Shown piece after piece: positions 22,837-34,551 of a stretch of DNA of 64,000 nt (its first letter is position 1; each line of letters starts with the position of its first letter). A model generated the notes under the pieces. The model was not told the origin of the DNA, made no database searches, and was given only the letters and a program-made list of their open reading frames with translations. Position numbers and translations under genes: made by a program. Source of the DNA: Alligator mississippiensis (lineage: Eukaryota > Chordata > Crocodylia > Alligatoridae); NCBI RefSeq assembly GCF_030867095.1, contig NC_081828.1, forward strand, positions 212,790,978 through 212,854,977, given 5' to 3'.

Positions 22837-25639
22837 AAAAAAAATATTTTAAAAAAGAATTTAAAAAAATTAAGGGTTAGGCACTCAACTGGAAGGAGAG
22901 ACCTGGATTCTAGACCCTGAATTGACTATTTAAACAGTCACTGGATAAAATGCATGCCTCCATCCTCCTCTCTTTTGAGAGAAAAGCCTTAGAGATAAAA
23001 CTCCAGGAAAGGATTCTGGGTCGTGAATCCCAAGTGGACTGAGATACCTCTCTGCAGCCCAAAGTAAAACCTCAAAGCCCTTCAGAGCAGGAAGTATTAA
23101 GACACAACAGCATTTCCTATGGGCTGCCTCAGACGGCCCCATGCTCCAGATGTGAAGACGCTCAATCCTTCTCAGCACCTACCTTCGGGCTGTGGGGTCC
23201 AGTAGAGGGGCCAGGTCTGTCCAGGTTAGATGCCACAATACTCAGTGGCATGATACTCGAGTCTCATCACAATGTAGCTCTTAGTTACTAGCACTACTCT
23301 TTATGCAGTGCCAAAGCACGACAGACACAGGACCAGACAAATTGTGGGCACAATCCAGAACGAGGGCTGGAGTGCGAGCTCTCCCTGCAACCAAGGGCCT
23401 CGGGAGACATTGGCTGGGTCTAAATCAGCCTACCATTGCCAGAGGCAGCCTACTTGCTTGAGGCATGTCAATTAGCTCCCTCATTCAGCAGTACTAATTA
23501 GCCCATTTCCAAACACTGCCAAAGGTGGCTACATTGTTTCCTCACCCAGAAGCAATCTACCCAGAGCAGCACCGGGTGCTGAACAGCATTCTTATCGTAC
23601 CGACACAGCTACCACTCCATGGTGAAACCCCTCCAAGCCATTAATTCATTCCCAATTCCCGCCTCCCCTTTTGCCACAGAGTCCTTGTCTCACTTTTCTC
23701 CCTTTTTCAAGCGTATTACAGCTTGGAGGCAGGAAAGAATCTTGTCTTCAGCAGTTAATGATCTACACAAAGCTTCCAGCCTCGCTAGCTGGCATCCCTC
23801 ACCTTTAGAGGTGAAAAGGCTATTTACATTCGTGGAACAAATAAGAGAGGAGCCCCAGGGATTGTTTTTGCTAATCCTCCCCACTGCTAATTAGCCAGCT
23901 GGCATTAAAAGGAGTGTTTTGCCTCATTAAGACCAGGTTTCCCTTCCTCTCCCTCTTTCCACCTCCACACGCTGTCACTTCCCGTCGCACCAGGAGTATT
24001 CAATATTTCAGGTCATAGAATGAGCAATCAGATTTTAAAATGTTAAATGAACTACAAACAACAGCCTTTCCGCATGCCAACATCAGTTCTTCCTCTCTCC
24101 TCCCACCCCCATCTGGGGAGGAACAAACTGACAGGTCCTATTAATTTATTCGGCTTTAGCAAGAGTTGGGGATTTGCCTGTCTATGGACTGACACATCTA
24201 CACCATCTCACACAATACCCAAGACCACCGCTGAGAAAACACATTTGCTCCTGCTCCATGTGTGCTGCATGCCAGAAAGTATCACATTCGCTCTTGCTAG
24301 AGCTGTCCACACACTAAAAAGCCGTTACCTGTTTTGTTTTGGTTTTTTTTTGTTGCTTTTTTTAAACTTTAGCACTTGGTGGACTAAGAGCAAGTAGGCA
24401 CAGCTGGGTCTTCATGGCAGCACTCCAGAGCACTGTCTAACACAGCGCAGGCATGTCCCATGCCCACAAAGGAGAACGTAACTCGTTTCATCTTTCAGAT
24501 CATTCATGCTATTAGGGAGGCCAACTTAAAGGCAGGCTACTTCATGGTGTGTATGTCATCCACACCCAAGGAGGTATCCCAGCTGTTGGCTCCTTACACC
24601 AAGCTTGGTGATCCTCAGCCTTGAAAAGATAAGTCACAAGGAGCTCATGTCCCAAAGAACCCCGGATCACCACTATCTGGGTCAAAGCTAGATCTTCAGG
24701 GGCTATGACCAAATTGGGGCTTACTTCCCATGGAGGCTGCAACCATCATGTCCCAACCATGTGTGTGTGAACTGCACACATCACACACACCTCAACTGTA
24801 TCACAACTGGCTTTGAGATATCAACCCTGCTTTGAGATATCCTAAGACTGGATCTCATTTGCAGTCTCCTGCTAAGTGGCTCAGATGAAAGGCTTCCCTC
24901 CACTTCAAGTTAGCATGCTGCCTCAGTATTGCCCAAACAGAGCAGCCTCAGCTTGTTTCATTCCTTCATTAAGTGCAACTAGCTGGGAATCCTTGCCCGT
25001 CATGCTTTGTCCCTTGTTGACAGCAGTCAAAGTAATTACTTTAGTACCAGCTGAATTACAGCAGGCGCCATTATGGCTCCATCCAAACAGGCTCGGTTTG
25101 GTTTGCCATCTAAAAATAGACATCCCCAGCAGAAGAAACTTGTTGATGAGTGACACTGCATTAAAGGCTATTTCCTCGCCTGGGATCCATTTACTGCATT
25201 AACGCATCCCCTGGTGGGATACGTGCTCTACACTAATACCGGCTATAATTACCTAGCAGATGGGACAGTAGGAACACAGTGACACCAAAAAAGCAATGAG
25301 CAGTTACTTACTTAGGTGGTGTATAAACACTGGAGCTCTTGCAGAGATCAAACAGGCTACTACATTTCATACACAGTGGGCAGGAATACACGAGTCATGC
25401 ACAAGAAACCTGGCAGTGGCTAACTAAGCAAGTTGTCCAGATATCCATTTAATCACTTGATGAAGGAACAGTCTCCTGGCAATAAGCCTTAAAAAGTGTT
25501 GTTTTCCCCACTCTATTCTTGCCTTTTAATATGTCACTAGAATTTAGTTCAGTCCTGCACAATGATGGCTGGAGGTGGGGGAGTGTACGGTTTGACCGAA
25601 GACTTCTGATAAGTTATCAGCTGATCAACCATGTCACGG
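22837..25639. other. Unclassified DNA, possible conserved block at 25000-25260
   Basis: No gene recognised. The 91-codon plus frame at 23619-23894 has no recognisable domain. The stretch 25000-25260 is free of simple repeats and rich in homeodomain-like TAATTA/AATTAC words. A regulatory role is only a suggestion. Confidence 0.35.
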
Positions 25640-26560
25640 GCTGGGGTCCTTAAGGATGGTCGTGATCTCCCCAAGGCTCCTTTACTGTGCCAAGTTGGCC
25701 CAATGGGCACCCTCCGTTCTCGCCTGCCACGTCTTTGATGGAATGATTAACAGGGAGGTTGCCTTTAAGTCCTCTCGGACATGGTTTTGATTGGTCCTCT
25801 AGACCCCGTGGTTTCCTGGACTCCTGGTGCATCCCACTTCAAAATAGATGTCACAATGGGTGTTTCAGGGCACCCTAGCTTTATGGGCTATGCATGGCTC
25901 CAACCATCCCTTTACTACACCCCAAGCCTCACAGATGGTACTGACATTGTCTGGTCTGGGCCTTATTGTAATTTGGCCCCCCTGTCCTCCCTGGACTCTC
26001 TGCAGCCCTGCAAAGTGCTGTGCCCTCTCTGGCACCTGGGCTCTCCACAGACCCCTCTGTCACTGGGGTCTGTGCACCCCAAATGCCATGCCCTCTCTGG
26101 TACCGGGGTCCCCACGCTGCCGTGGGCCCCCAATGAGGTCTCCTCCTTCCCCTAATAGCCTACCCAAACCACCGGTCTTATACAACAGCAAACAAAACAC
26201 AAGCCCCTGGGCTGTAACATAAATTCAAGCCGCCCTACTATAACATCATTCAAGCCACACCAGGGTACTCTGTCCCTCAACAGTATCAGAAGCTGTACCT
26301 ACGGTCAGGCTTCTCCCCTTTGTTTGCTCCAGGAGAGCTCCTTCCGCACTTGGCTACTAGCAAGAACCTGCCCTCTTGGCCTCAGCCCTGGGGTTTATAT
26401 ATGAGCCAGGCCCTGCCCCTTCCAGTCAGCTGACCGCTGACAGGTGTGGGCCACTAGCTCATTCTGGCTGCCCTGGTAACCAGCAGCTGGGGCTTCCACC
26501 TCACTGCTACGGCTCTTCCCCTTGCAGTTTCCACTCTTTAAAGGAGCAGGGCACCGTAGT
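25640..26560 (-). mobile_element. Possible LTR-like block, minus orientation
   Basis: GC-rich block in AT-rich surroundings. On the minus strand a TATATAAA (plus 26394-26401) lies just downstream of a GC-rich motif (26409-26420). This arrangement and spacing closely parallel those at 5703-5729. The rest of the block is C-rich on the plus strand with a run of 'ccctctctgg' words (26019-26101). No coding sequence or termini identified, so the family is not assigned. Confidence 0.3.
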
Positions 26561-28577
26561 GCCCTGCGACACACCATTGCCAGACTGACTTGGTTGGAGC
26601 CACACATGGCAACTAGCACATTATTATTCCATAAATGCCTAGGAGGAGGTGTAACAGAGCCAAAGGCTCCTGTTACTTTATGGCAGAAGGAGCACCAGAG
26701 AGCCTCAGGCAGGGAAAGGTGCCTAATATGAGCTGTTTGGGAACAGGTACTGTGGGAGTTACCCAAGGGAAGCCCTTACCTCAGAACTAGCTGTGTTGTG
26801 GTAGCACCATGGACTAGCGCCTTGCATTGAAGCACACCAGAGTCCAGCACCAGTAAATCACCCTAGGGCTGAGCCAGCAGCTCAATCGGGAAACACCTAT
26901 GGCAGGTCAGGGAGGATGTGCTATACCTTACCTACCACGCCGTGATGACCTGTTTAATTCACCCAAGGCCCCACTTCTTTTGCGACGCCCCTTATGCAGC
27001 AACCTCCCTGACCAGGATCTATTTGCAGAAGTCCCCCCCTCTAGATCAAGCAATGGGAATCAGAGAAAGTCACAAACAAGTTCCTTGTGGCAAACCCCAC
27101 CTGTCAACCTGCTGGCTTTGAATTATCATGGTGAGAGCAGTCCCTGCTAAACAGGTTCAGGATAGGCCAGGGCCTCTGCACAGCCAAACGTCACTGCTGG
27201 GGCCTCTGTGCTAACCCATCATGCACTTGTGGACAGATACAAACAAGGCTGCACATCACTGAGGACTGTCTCCTCTACAAACTAAGAGGTGAATTAATAA
27301 CTTTCAACTCAGTTAACAAGGTGGCTATTGCTTGGCTTTGCAGATTTGCATTCGTTAAATAAATACATAAAGGCAAGCATGTGACCAGCAGGGCCAGGGG
27401 GGTATATAAACACAGGCCCTGAGCCAGGAGGGACAGTCTGGCCCTGGATGCTGCTGAGGCAAGAGCTCCAGAGCAAGGGGAATGCAGGAGCTCTGCTAGC
27501 TGGCACCAAAGCCGGTTTGAGGAAGGCGAACAAAGTGCTGGTGCCCCATGGGGGAATATTACCTGGGATAACACGAAGCTTGTTGTGCAGACAGATAGCC
27601 ATTGTCTATGTTTGGGCACACAACCACGGCGGCGGTTGAGTTGTGTTTACCAGAAGGCTTATTCCTGGGCTACTGTTGTAACCAGTGGTTTGGAAGTGAC
27701 AGAAAGAGGAGTGAGCAGAGGTCAAGGCAGAGCACCTGAGGGTTTTACCCACAGTGGAGTGCTAGGGACACGCCAGCATTTAGAGCCTTGCTAGGGGCCT
27801 TAATTCAGGGTTTAGACCACAAGGGCAGAGCCAAGCCTAGAGAGAGAGAAAGAAAGGCAGAAACCTAGCATAGAAAGGAACTGGACAAGGGCCAGGTAGC
27901 CCAGTACCCAAAGAGGGGCACAGCTTGGGACCAGAGTGAGAGGTAGGGCTAGAGAGCCCAGACCACTGCTTTTGGGGAGCAAAGGAAGGTCCAGCGGGGC
28001 CCAGATAGAGCCAGCGCAGGCTCAGCACCTAGAACAAGGCAGAGACAGGGCTAGAGGGCCCAGGATTAAAGTAAGCAAGATAAGAGCTGGTGCCCAGAGG
28101 CCAGGTCCAGTGCAATGGGCCTAGGATAGAAGGACCAGACAAAGAAAATGGGTGGAGGCTGAGAAGACAGAGGCTCCCACAAAGGGAATGAAGGGACAGT
28201 GACATCTGTGAGGCATGGGTGTGGGGTAAGGGGCCGTCAGAGCAAAGTAATTACCACTTCAGGCTAACTAAGGTGCCCTGGGAGAAGTAACTAGCATCTA
28301 GAGGAACTAGAGGAGCTCACTGTAGGCCTCATTAGGCAGCCTCCCTTCCAGTCGAACAATTACATCAAAGGCAGGGGAGCGAGAAAGAGAGGGCGCCCTA
28401 GAGTTGGAGCTGGGCAATGGGGCATGCCAGCCTCCCTTGGAGCATGAACGTGGTTACAGAGGCCTGAAAGAGACTGGAGCTCCCTTGTGTAATGAACTCT
28501 ACAGGTGAAAAAACTGAAAGGAAGAGAGAGATTCTTAAACTCTCAACAAAGTATGCAAAAATGAGACCTTGTTAGCA
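26561..28577. other. GC-rich, purine-biased unclassified DNA with a TATA-like box
   Basis: Plus-strand TATATAAA at 27413-27420 is flanked by GC-rich text, followed by about 700 bp of purine-rich sequence (27690-28200) containing two near-identical words, gggctagagagcccag (27947) and gggctagagggcccag (28050). This may be LTR or 5' leader material of an unclassified element. Overlapping frames on both strands at 27275-27794 have no recognisable domain. No exon is supported. Confidence 0.3.
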
Positions 28578-28680
28578 ACATTTTATGGATGGGAAACCAA
28601 GGCAAACCATTCAGTGAATTGCCCGGGATCGCACAGGATGTCTGTGTCCACTGAGCAGTCAGTTCTCTGCCTTAGCAAAA
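28578..28680 (-). mobile_element. MIR-type SINE fragment, minus orientation
   Basis: Plus-strand text follows the complement of MIR: 'ttttatggatgggaaacc', 'gtgaattgcccgggatcgca', 'caggatgtctgtg'. Old and partial. Confidence 0.6.
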
Positions 28681-30061
28681 GGCCTCTACTCTTACTAAGA
28701 CCTGAACATACTCATGTTTGCAAATGGTAAGCCTGAGAAATTTAACCTGCTTCTCTGTGGGCCAGTTACCCCACAGACGATGCAATAGAAATAAGGGGGG
28801 GGAAATTCACACACCAAAAAAATTGAAATTTTAAAGTGAAGGCTCTTTTCACTTCTTTCCCTTCATTCTCAACTGTTTTGCAACACTGAAGTACCCCTGT
28901 AAGATTCCCATTTCTAACTCAGTCAAAACCCCGCAAAGTTTCACAATTCAACCAGGAAAATACAAGATTTTTCCCCGACATAAGACTGTTTTTCCCACCA
29001 CTTTTGGCCAATCCATTTCTCACCTCTATCCCATGAACTATGGTAATCCATTTCCTGTAGGTTACACACAATGGGATTATAAAAGAGAAAAAAATTATAT
29101 TTAAAATTTAGCTTGGAAGTTGCTTTTTAAAAAATACAGTCTAACCGAACTATAATTTCAAGTACACTCTGGGTACATTTTGCTTGAGCATTTTATGGCT
29201 GGAGAAGTCTCAGATAATTTCTTCCCGAGAAGTTATGACTGACAGTGTTAGGAAAACACAGTTACTGGCTGTGTAATATGCTTCATGATCCAACGGGTAA
29301 ATTTTTTTAATGCAGTTTGGTGCACGTGAAGAATAACACAGCCCTTTTTTCTTCATTGTACTTCTTCTCTGTTACTGTCCCATTATTCTTATATCACCTA
29401 CTGTCTCAGAGCCAGACATAATAATAAAAAAAATAAAAAAAAAAAATCACCAGAAAGTAAAGCGGGAAAAAATATATCAAAAAAGACTAAGAAACAAAAG
29501 CTACAAAGCAGAGGTGAACCTTATGTCAGAGGTCTATGGCAGTGCTACATTAAGAGAAACCTTTTTTTCTCCTGCTCAGCATGGGTCTTTAAGCAAAAAG
29601 TGTTGATCCTGAAATGTCTCCTTTTCTGGTGGAAGAAAAGAAAAAAAAAAAAGGAGAGAGAGAGTGATTTGTATTTTAGCTTCTGAAAATGGCTTCCCAC
29701 AGAGGCAAATCAAAAGATATGAGCTTTCTGGAGGTCTGAGCTCGTGTCACATTTTTTACCACTGACAACTCATCAAGTTAAGAGCTCATTATCAGGCTTT
29801 AGGCAAGATGTGGATAAAAAGCAAAAAACTACACGACAACAAACAAAAATGTTCTCTAGTTTTCTGCAGTTCTCTGTACTTGTGAAGAAACATCCCAGTC
29901 AGAGCAGCCACCTGGAGCTCATTGCACGGCCATCAAGATGAGAGAACCCAAAGTAGCAAAATCTGAATCATACTGAGCGCATTTAACACACACCGACAGG
30001 ACAGGCCCCATCACAAGACACCATCATTGCTGCTTACTTTTTAAAATAAAACCGATGTCGC
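28681..30061. other. Unclassified AT-rich DNA
   Basis: A-rich and T-rich runs (for example 29421-29446 and 29639-29653). No gene, RNA or mobile element recognised. Confidence 0.45.
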
Positions 30062-30115
30062 CCACTGCCTGAGTGAATGCCCTAACCCTAATGCTAATGC
30101 CCTAACCACTAACAG
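30062..30115 (-). repeat. Possible tRNA-derived SINE head with repeated ccctaa words
   Basis: The complement reads 'gttagtggttagggcatt' and later 'ggcattcactcaggcagtgg', similar in style to the tRNA-like head of MIR-type SINEs. The word 'gccctaacc' is duplicated within it. The resemblance to telomere repeats is superficial (see rejected items). Confidence 0.3.
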
Positions 30116-30237
30116 AAAGGCAAGGATTTGGGGGGTGATACCTTTTATTGGACCAACTGTCTGACTGTTTAAGATCTCTCCCAGCTATACAGTTGGTTCA
30201 AATTAAAAGATATCACCCTTCAAAAATCTTTGCCTTT
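30116..30237. mobile_element. Palindromic MITE (copy 3 of family)
   Basis: Two ~45-bp arms, 30116-30158 and 30191-30237, are imperfect reverse complements. The left arm has 'gataccttttattggaccaa' and the right arm 'ttggttcaaattaaaagata', around a 32-bp centre. The arms include the same core as the copies near 22.4, 22.8, 53.3 and 60.1 kb. It has no coding capacity and is a non-autonomous or remnant element. Confidence 0.75.
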
Positions 30238-30889
30238 TTTTGCTTATTTCCTTGACCACCATGACTATCACATAACCCTAACTTCTAAGTTATTATTATG
30301 TTAAAGATGGGCTCCTCTTCCTCCTCCCAGGGACTTAGTCATAGGGATGACTATCTGTTGAATCTCAAATGACTTCAGATAGCTGCATGCACACACTCAG
30401 GTCAGTCAAGATGCTGACACTTCTAGGCATGGGCAGTAGCTACATTTTAAGCATGTACAGGGTCCAGCAGAAGCAAAGGATTTCTAATCTGCCTGTGTGT
30501 TTAGGCAGGGTTTTTCCAAGTTGCTCAGTTGGACATAGGCACTTAAGTTGCTGTTTAAACAGAACTTAATTCACATTTCGTACCTGGCCCGGAGAGCTTT
30601 TCTTTTTTCCTATGTTAGGCTCAGCTTATATTAGAGGCCTAGACTGGAGATTGAGTGAACTGTTATGGATAAACTGAGGAGTTACTTGAAAATTGTTCAA
30701 AACTTGTACTAATGCCCCATGTCACAATGCTACAGTTATATGCTATATAGTTAGATAGCTCCACTGGGGGTCAGGACTTGTAGAAGGGAGATATACAGCT
30801 CCGTATAGAAACACCAGTACACAAGCAGCGCACTGATAGAATTACAAAGACCCTAGAAATGTATCCCTAATAAATTAACACACCCCAAA
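30238..30889. other. Unclassified non-coding DNA
   Basis: AT-rich, no gene or element recognised. The frame at 30369-30569 has no recognisable domain. Confidence 0.4.
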
Positions 30890-31786
30890 GTAATGAGCAA
30901 ATCTGGTAACACTACAATTCAGAAGGATCAACAGATTGGAAAGCTGGCCTTAAACTTAATGGGATGAAGTTCAAATGTGGACAAATACAAGGTGCTACAT
31001 CGCAGAAAGAATAATCAGTCAAAAACACAAATACCAAATGGGGGACACCTGACTGGATGGCAGCACTAGGGACAAGCATCCACGAGTCTTGGTAGACCAC
31101 AGACTCAGTATGAGTCTGCAGTGCAATGCAGCTGCTCAAAAGGTAATGGGATGCAGCAATAGCAGCATTAGGTGCAAGACATGGGAGGTGATAGCACCTC
31201 TACTCAGCATTGGCTAGGCTTCATCTGAAGTAGTGTGTGCAGTTTTGAGTTCCTCATTTTAAAAAAAGGATGTGAAGTTAGAAAGGGTCGAGACAGGTGA
31301 CAAAGATGATAAAAGGCTTGGAAAGCAAATTGTATGATGAGAGGCTGAAGGAGCTAGGCATGTTCAGCGTGCAGAAAAGGCACGTAAGAGGGGACATGAC
31401 AGCAGTCTTCAACTACCTGAAGGGCTGCCTTAAAGAGAAGGGACAACACATTTTCTCTCTTGCTACAGAGAGCAGGATGTGGACCAATGGCTTGATGTTG
31501 CAGCGAAGTTGGTATAGATTTGATATCAGGAAACACTTCTTCACTGTTACAACAGCGAGGCAGTGGAATAGAAAGACTTCCTCAGAGGCACTGGGGGATG
31601 GCTGCAGTCTGGGGATTTGGCCTGGGGTGTGCTAATGCTCCTGCTGCAACTTAAAGCTGGAGTTTCCTGGCTAGAGGGTCTTGCCCTTCCACTCAGGGCC
31701 AGACTGATCACCATACTTGGGGTCAGGAGGAATTTCACTTCATGGTCATACTGGTATGGACTGCCTGAATATATAATTTGATAGTG
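30890..31786 (+). mobile_element. CR1-type LINE fragment, different 3' UTR subfamily
   Basis: Covers the last third of CR1 ORF2 and the 3' UTR in plus orientation. The frame at 31297-31635 gives KMIKGLESKLYDERLKELG and later WYRFDIRKHFFTV, both hallmark CR1 ORF2 C-terminal blocks. Upstream text at 30950-31200 matches the preceding block but in broken frames. The 3' UTR ('ccatacttggggtcagga' near 31713) differs from the copies at 0.8 and 39 kb, which suggests another CR1 subfamily. Inert. Confidence 0.85.
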
Positions 31787-32243
31787 TTGTGACATGGCGA
31801 GTACAGGTGGCCACTAAAGCCTGCCCAGCCCCCCAGCTCTGGGTCTACAAGTCCTCACCGGTGGAGCAGGTGGAAGAAGATGTTAAAATCTCAACAGCAA
31901 AGGCAGATGAAGGCTGCAGCAGAACGGGATCCCCATTTGTCTTGGTCTCCTTGCCGCTGGATCAAGGTCCTGTTTGGTCAAGAGCCATCGGGATGCTGAT
32001 GTGAAGCATCTTCTCCATGATAAAAGAAAATCACAACACAGGCATCTTTCATGAAAACAGCTTTATAGAGTCTATAGATCCCAGACTGGCCTCATCAGCC
32101 ATCTTCAGGTCCACAGCTAAGACAATCATGGAAGACAATCATCCTCGACTGCAAAGGATTGCCAAAGAAGAGTGTGTCGTAGCTCGAGTTATGTCAGGGT
32201 TGACCATAGTTCTGCTAAGAGTTTAAGATTAGATATTTGTATA
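31787..32243. other. Unclassified DNA between CR1 fragments
   Basis: Open frames at 31789-32004 and 32017-32226 (plus) have no domain that I can name. It is possibly repeat-derived, because it lies between two CR1 pieces, but there is no positive evidence. Confidence 0.35.
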
Positions 32244-32537
32244 GGATGATTTGTATTTGATTTGTATAGGATGACACCACAACTGTGACAAAGTTTTTCC
32301 AAATATTAAGACTGAAACAGTTTTTTAGGAGCTTGAGGCCATTATTCCTGGTTTTCCCTAAGGGTGCCCTGGTGAACAGTTATTCACTGAGCCTCAGATG
32401 TATTCCCCTGATGTAGTGGTAAGCTGCTACCAAGTCCCCTCTCAGCCTTCTCTTTTTCAGGCAGAAGAGGCCCAGGTCCCTCAGCCTTTCCTCGTATGGC
32501 TTGCAAGCATCCTATACAAATCAAATACAAATCATCC
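32244..32537. repeat. Perfect 29-bp inverted repeat flanking a CR1 fragment
   Basis: 32244-32272 and 32509-32537 are exact reverse complements (29 of 29). The left arm overlaps a direct repeat of tttgtataggatga (32236-32249 and 32260-32273). The 236-bp interior is mostly the CR1 fragment listed next. The right arm starts immediately where CR1 similarity stops. This fits a snap-back or template-switching repair event that joined copied local sequence to the CR1 end. Confidence 0.9.
32289..32508 (-). mobile_element. CR1 fragment, minus orientation
   Basis: Plus-strand text is the complement of the CR1 ORF2 C-terminal region: 'aggccattattcctggtttt', 'ggtgccctggtgaacagt', 'accaagtcccctctcagcc', 'cctcgtatggcttgcaagc'. 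Stops in all frames. The 3' UTR is missing, so both ends are truncated. Confidence 0.85.
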
Positions 32538-34551
32538 CAACTCAGCTCAGGTGCTCACTTGTGAAGTGAGGCTAGTGAGAATATCCCTTTTCCACTGGTC
32601 TTGCCTATTGTGACTGTAAAGTTTTTGAGATAGTGGTAATCATATACAGCTTCTAACCAATAAAGACCCTGGTCTTGCTTATGAGCTACCATACTACAAA
32701 CAAAATTAGATATTATTACAGAAAAAAAAAAAAAGTGCCATACATTTTAGCGGATCACATTCTGCTATTAAACTGAATATTTGGATTACTTTTCTATATA
32801 CTGGCTCTCATTCTTGTTTCAGTTCAAGGGCAGATGAGGGAGGGGGGAGGAGGGGGGAAGACTATTACCACTGCATCTATAAATCTCAAGTGATAAGGCA
32901 CGTTCTCTGATGCTGCTCTTCCATTTTATTACTTTGATGGATATTATTCTCACTTTAATTGAATATCTTTTTTTACCCCCTCTTGGTATATCCAATTTCA
33001 TACTTGCCTAAGTAAATATTATTTGCTGTTCCTTTGCCAGAGAGCTGGTTCTTTCCAATTCCTTTGAATAATGGATAACAAAGACACAATTTCACCAGGT
33101 TTCTATCTTCTAGTTAAATACCATCGTCCAACTGGACTCGGTTATGTATGGGTGGCAGCTTTTCATTTAAAAGGAACGGAAACAAAACCAGCTCTTCCAA
33201 TTAGCCATTCCAGACCTTTTCCATACTGCAACTGAATTGTGCAACAGAAGGAAGTCCCGAGACCTTCTCATTTACTCCAGTCCTGCTGACCTGTGTCTTG
33301 TACCTGACTGTTGGCTTTTTGAGGGATGGGCTGGATACTACTATTACTATCGCTACATCACCACAGCCATAAAGAAAATAAGGGTAGTTGCAAACCTAGT
33401 AAAATATGTAAAGCAAAAGATTCTCAACTTCAGGATCCTGTTGACACAAGATATGCTGTTCAGGATCTTAAAACCCATCAGACCATGCACGATTCTGTCT
33501 TTCCATCTGAGCCCTTATACACTGCTCATTAGTGGTATATCTGCATGCCTTCCAGTAGCATATTGACCAACTGGCCTACCATCTGTTGGGTGCTGTTTTC
33601 TCATCTTCTCTCCAGTTGGAGCAACATGTGCAGTGGCGTGCCTTTCTTCAGCGGGGATTTGGCAGGGGGAGTTGGTTTAAATGATTTATGTTGCTTTGTA
33701 CTTTTACATAAGGCAAGTCTAAAGAAATGCATACCAGGAGCAGAGCTGGGGGCATAATAACAGAGCAGAAAACAAGTTCTTGTTATGGTTCCAGACTCAT
33801 GCTAAAAGCATATCAATGAATACCACCTGGTCAGTCGTGATGCAGTGCCAAATGCAGTTGGACATGAAGCTCATTTCATCACTTTCTTGTGTCCCATTGG
33901 CTACAAAAATTGATCTGACTTATTCCCAACAGACCTTTAGGTTCAGGCAGAGGTTATTCACTTGGAGCAGAAAGTAATGAGATTTGTGATGGTCCTTAAT
34001 TCATAGTCTCAAACTGGCCTCCAAAAATTTTGTGTCTCCAAAACAGACAAACTTTACCCTTTCTTTAGAGGTTCGCTGTGCCAGAGGAGTGCAGACATTG
34101 ACCATGGTCTTCCTTCTCAACCTCTGGGCCTTCTTTTAAATATCACAGGTGTAAGCCATGAAGCCCATGAAGATAAAAAGTAATGATGTGCTAGTCTGTT
34201 CCTTAGAAAGGACCAGGAAGGATTTACCTCCATGGGACTTACTGTGAAGCAGGTCTACTAGCATAAATGCAGCTTCCTATCACAACTCATTAGGTGCATT
34301 CCTCCAGGAAAGGCTTAGCTTATTTAAGTGCACATGAACCCTCACCATCTCTGGCAAGACTCTCATGACCAGCACTTAGGTATGCTGAAGAGAAGTGAAA
34401 GAAGGTCAAAATAGAAGTCTACCTTCCATGCACAGACAGTGGTGCTATTGCACTGAGAGCTGATCTCCTTCTATCAACCCACTGTGCATTTTCAGATTCC
34501 TTTTCCTGGCTGCCTCTTGAGGGTCACAGTAAATTCAGCTCCTTTGCCTTC
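32538..34551. other. Unclassified DNA
   Basis: No exon, RNA or mobile element recognised over about 2 kb. An A tract lies at 32721-32733. Frames at 33237-33566 lack recognisable domains. Confidence 0.4.

Noticed and set aside
30070..30110. Interstitial telomere-like cctaaccctaa words
   Set aside because: Only about two partial units. The text reads better as a decayed SINE head with a short internal duplication.
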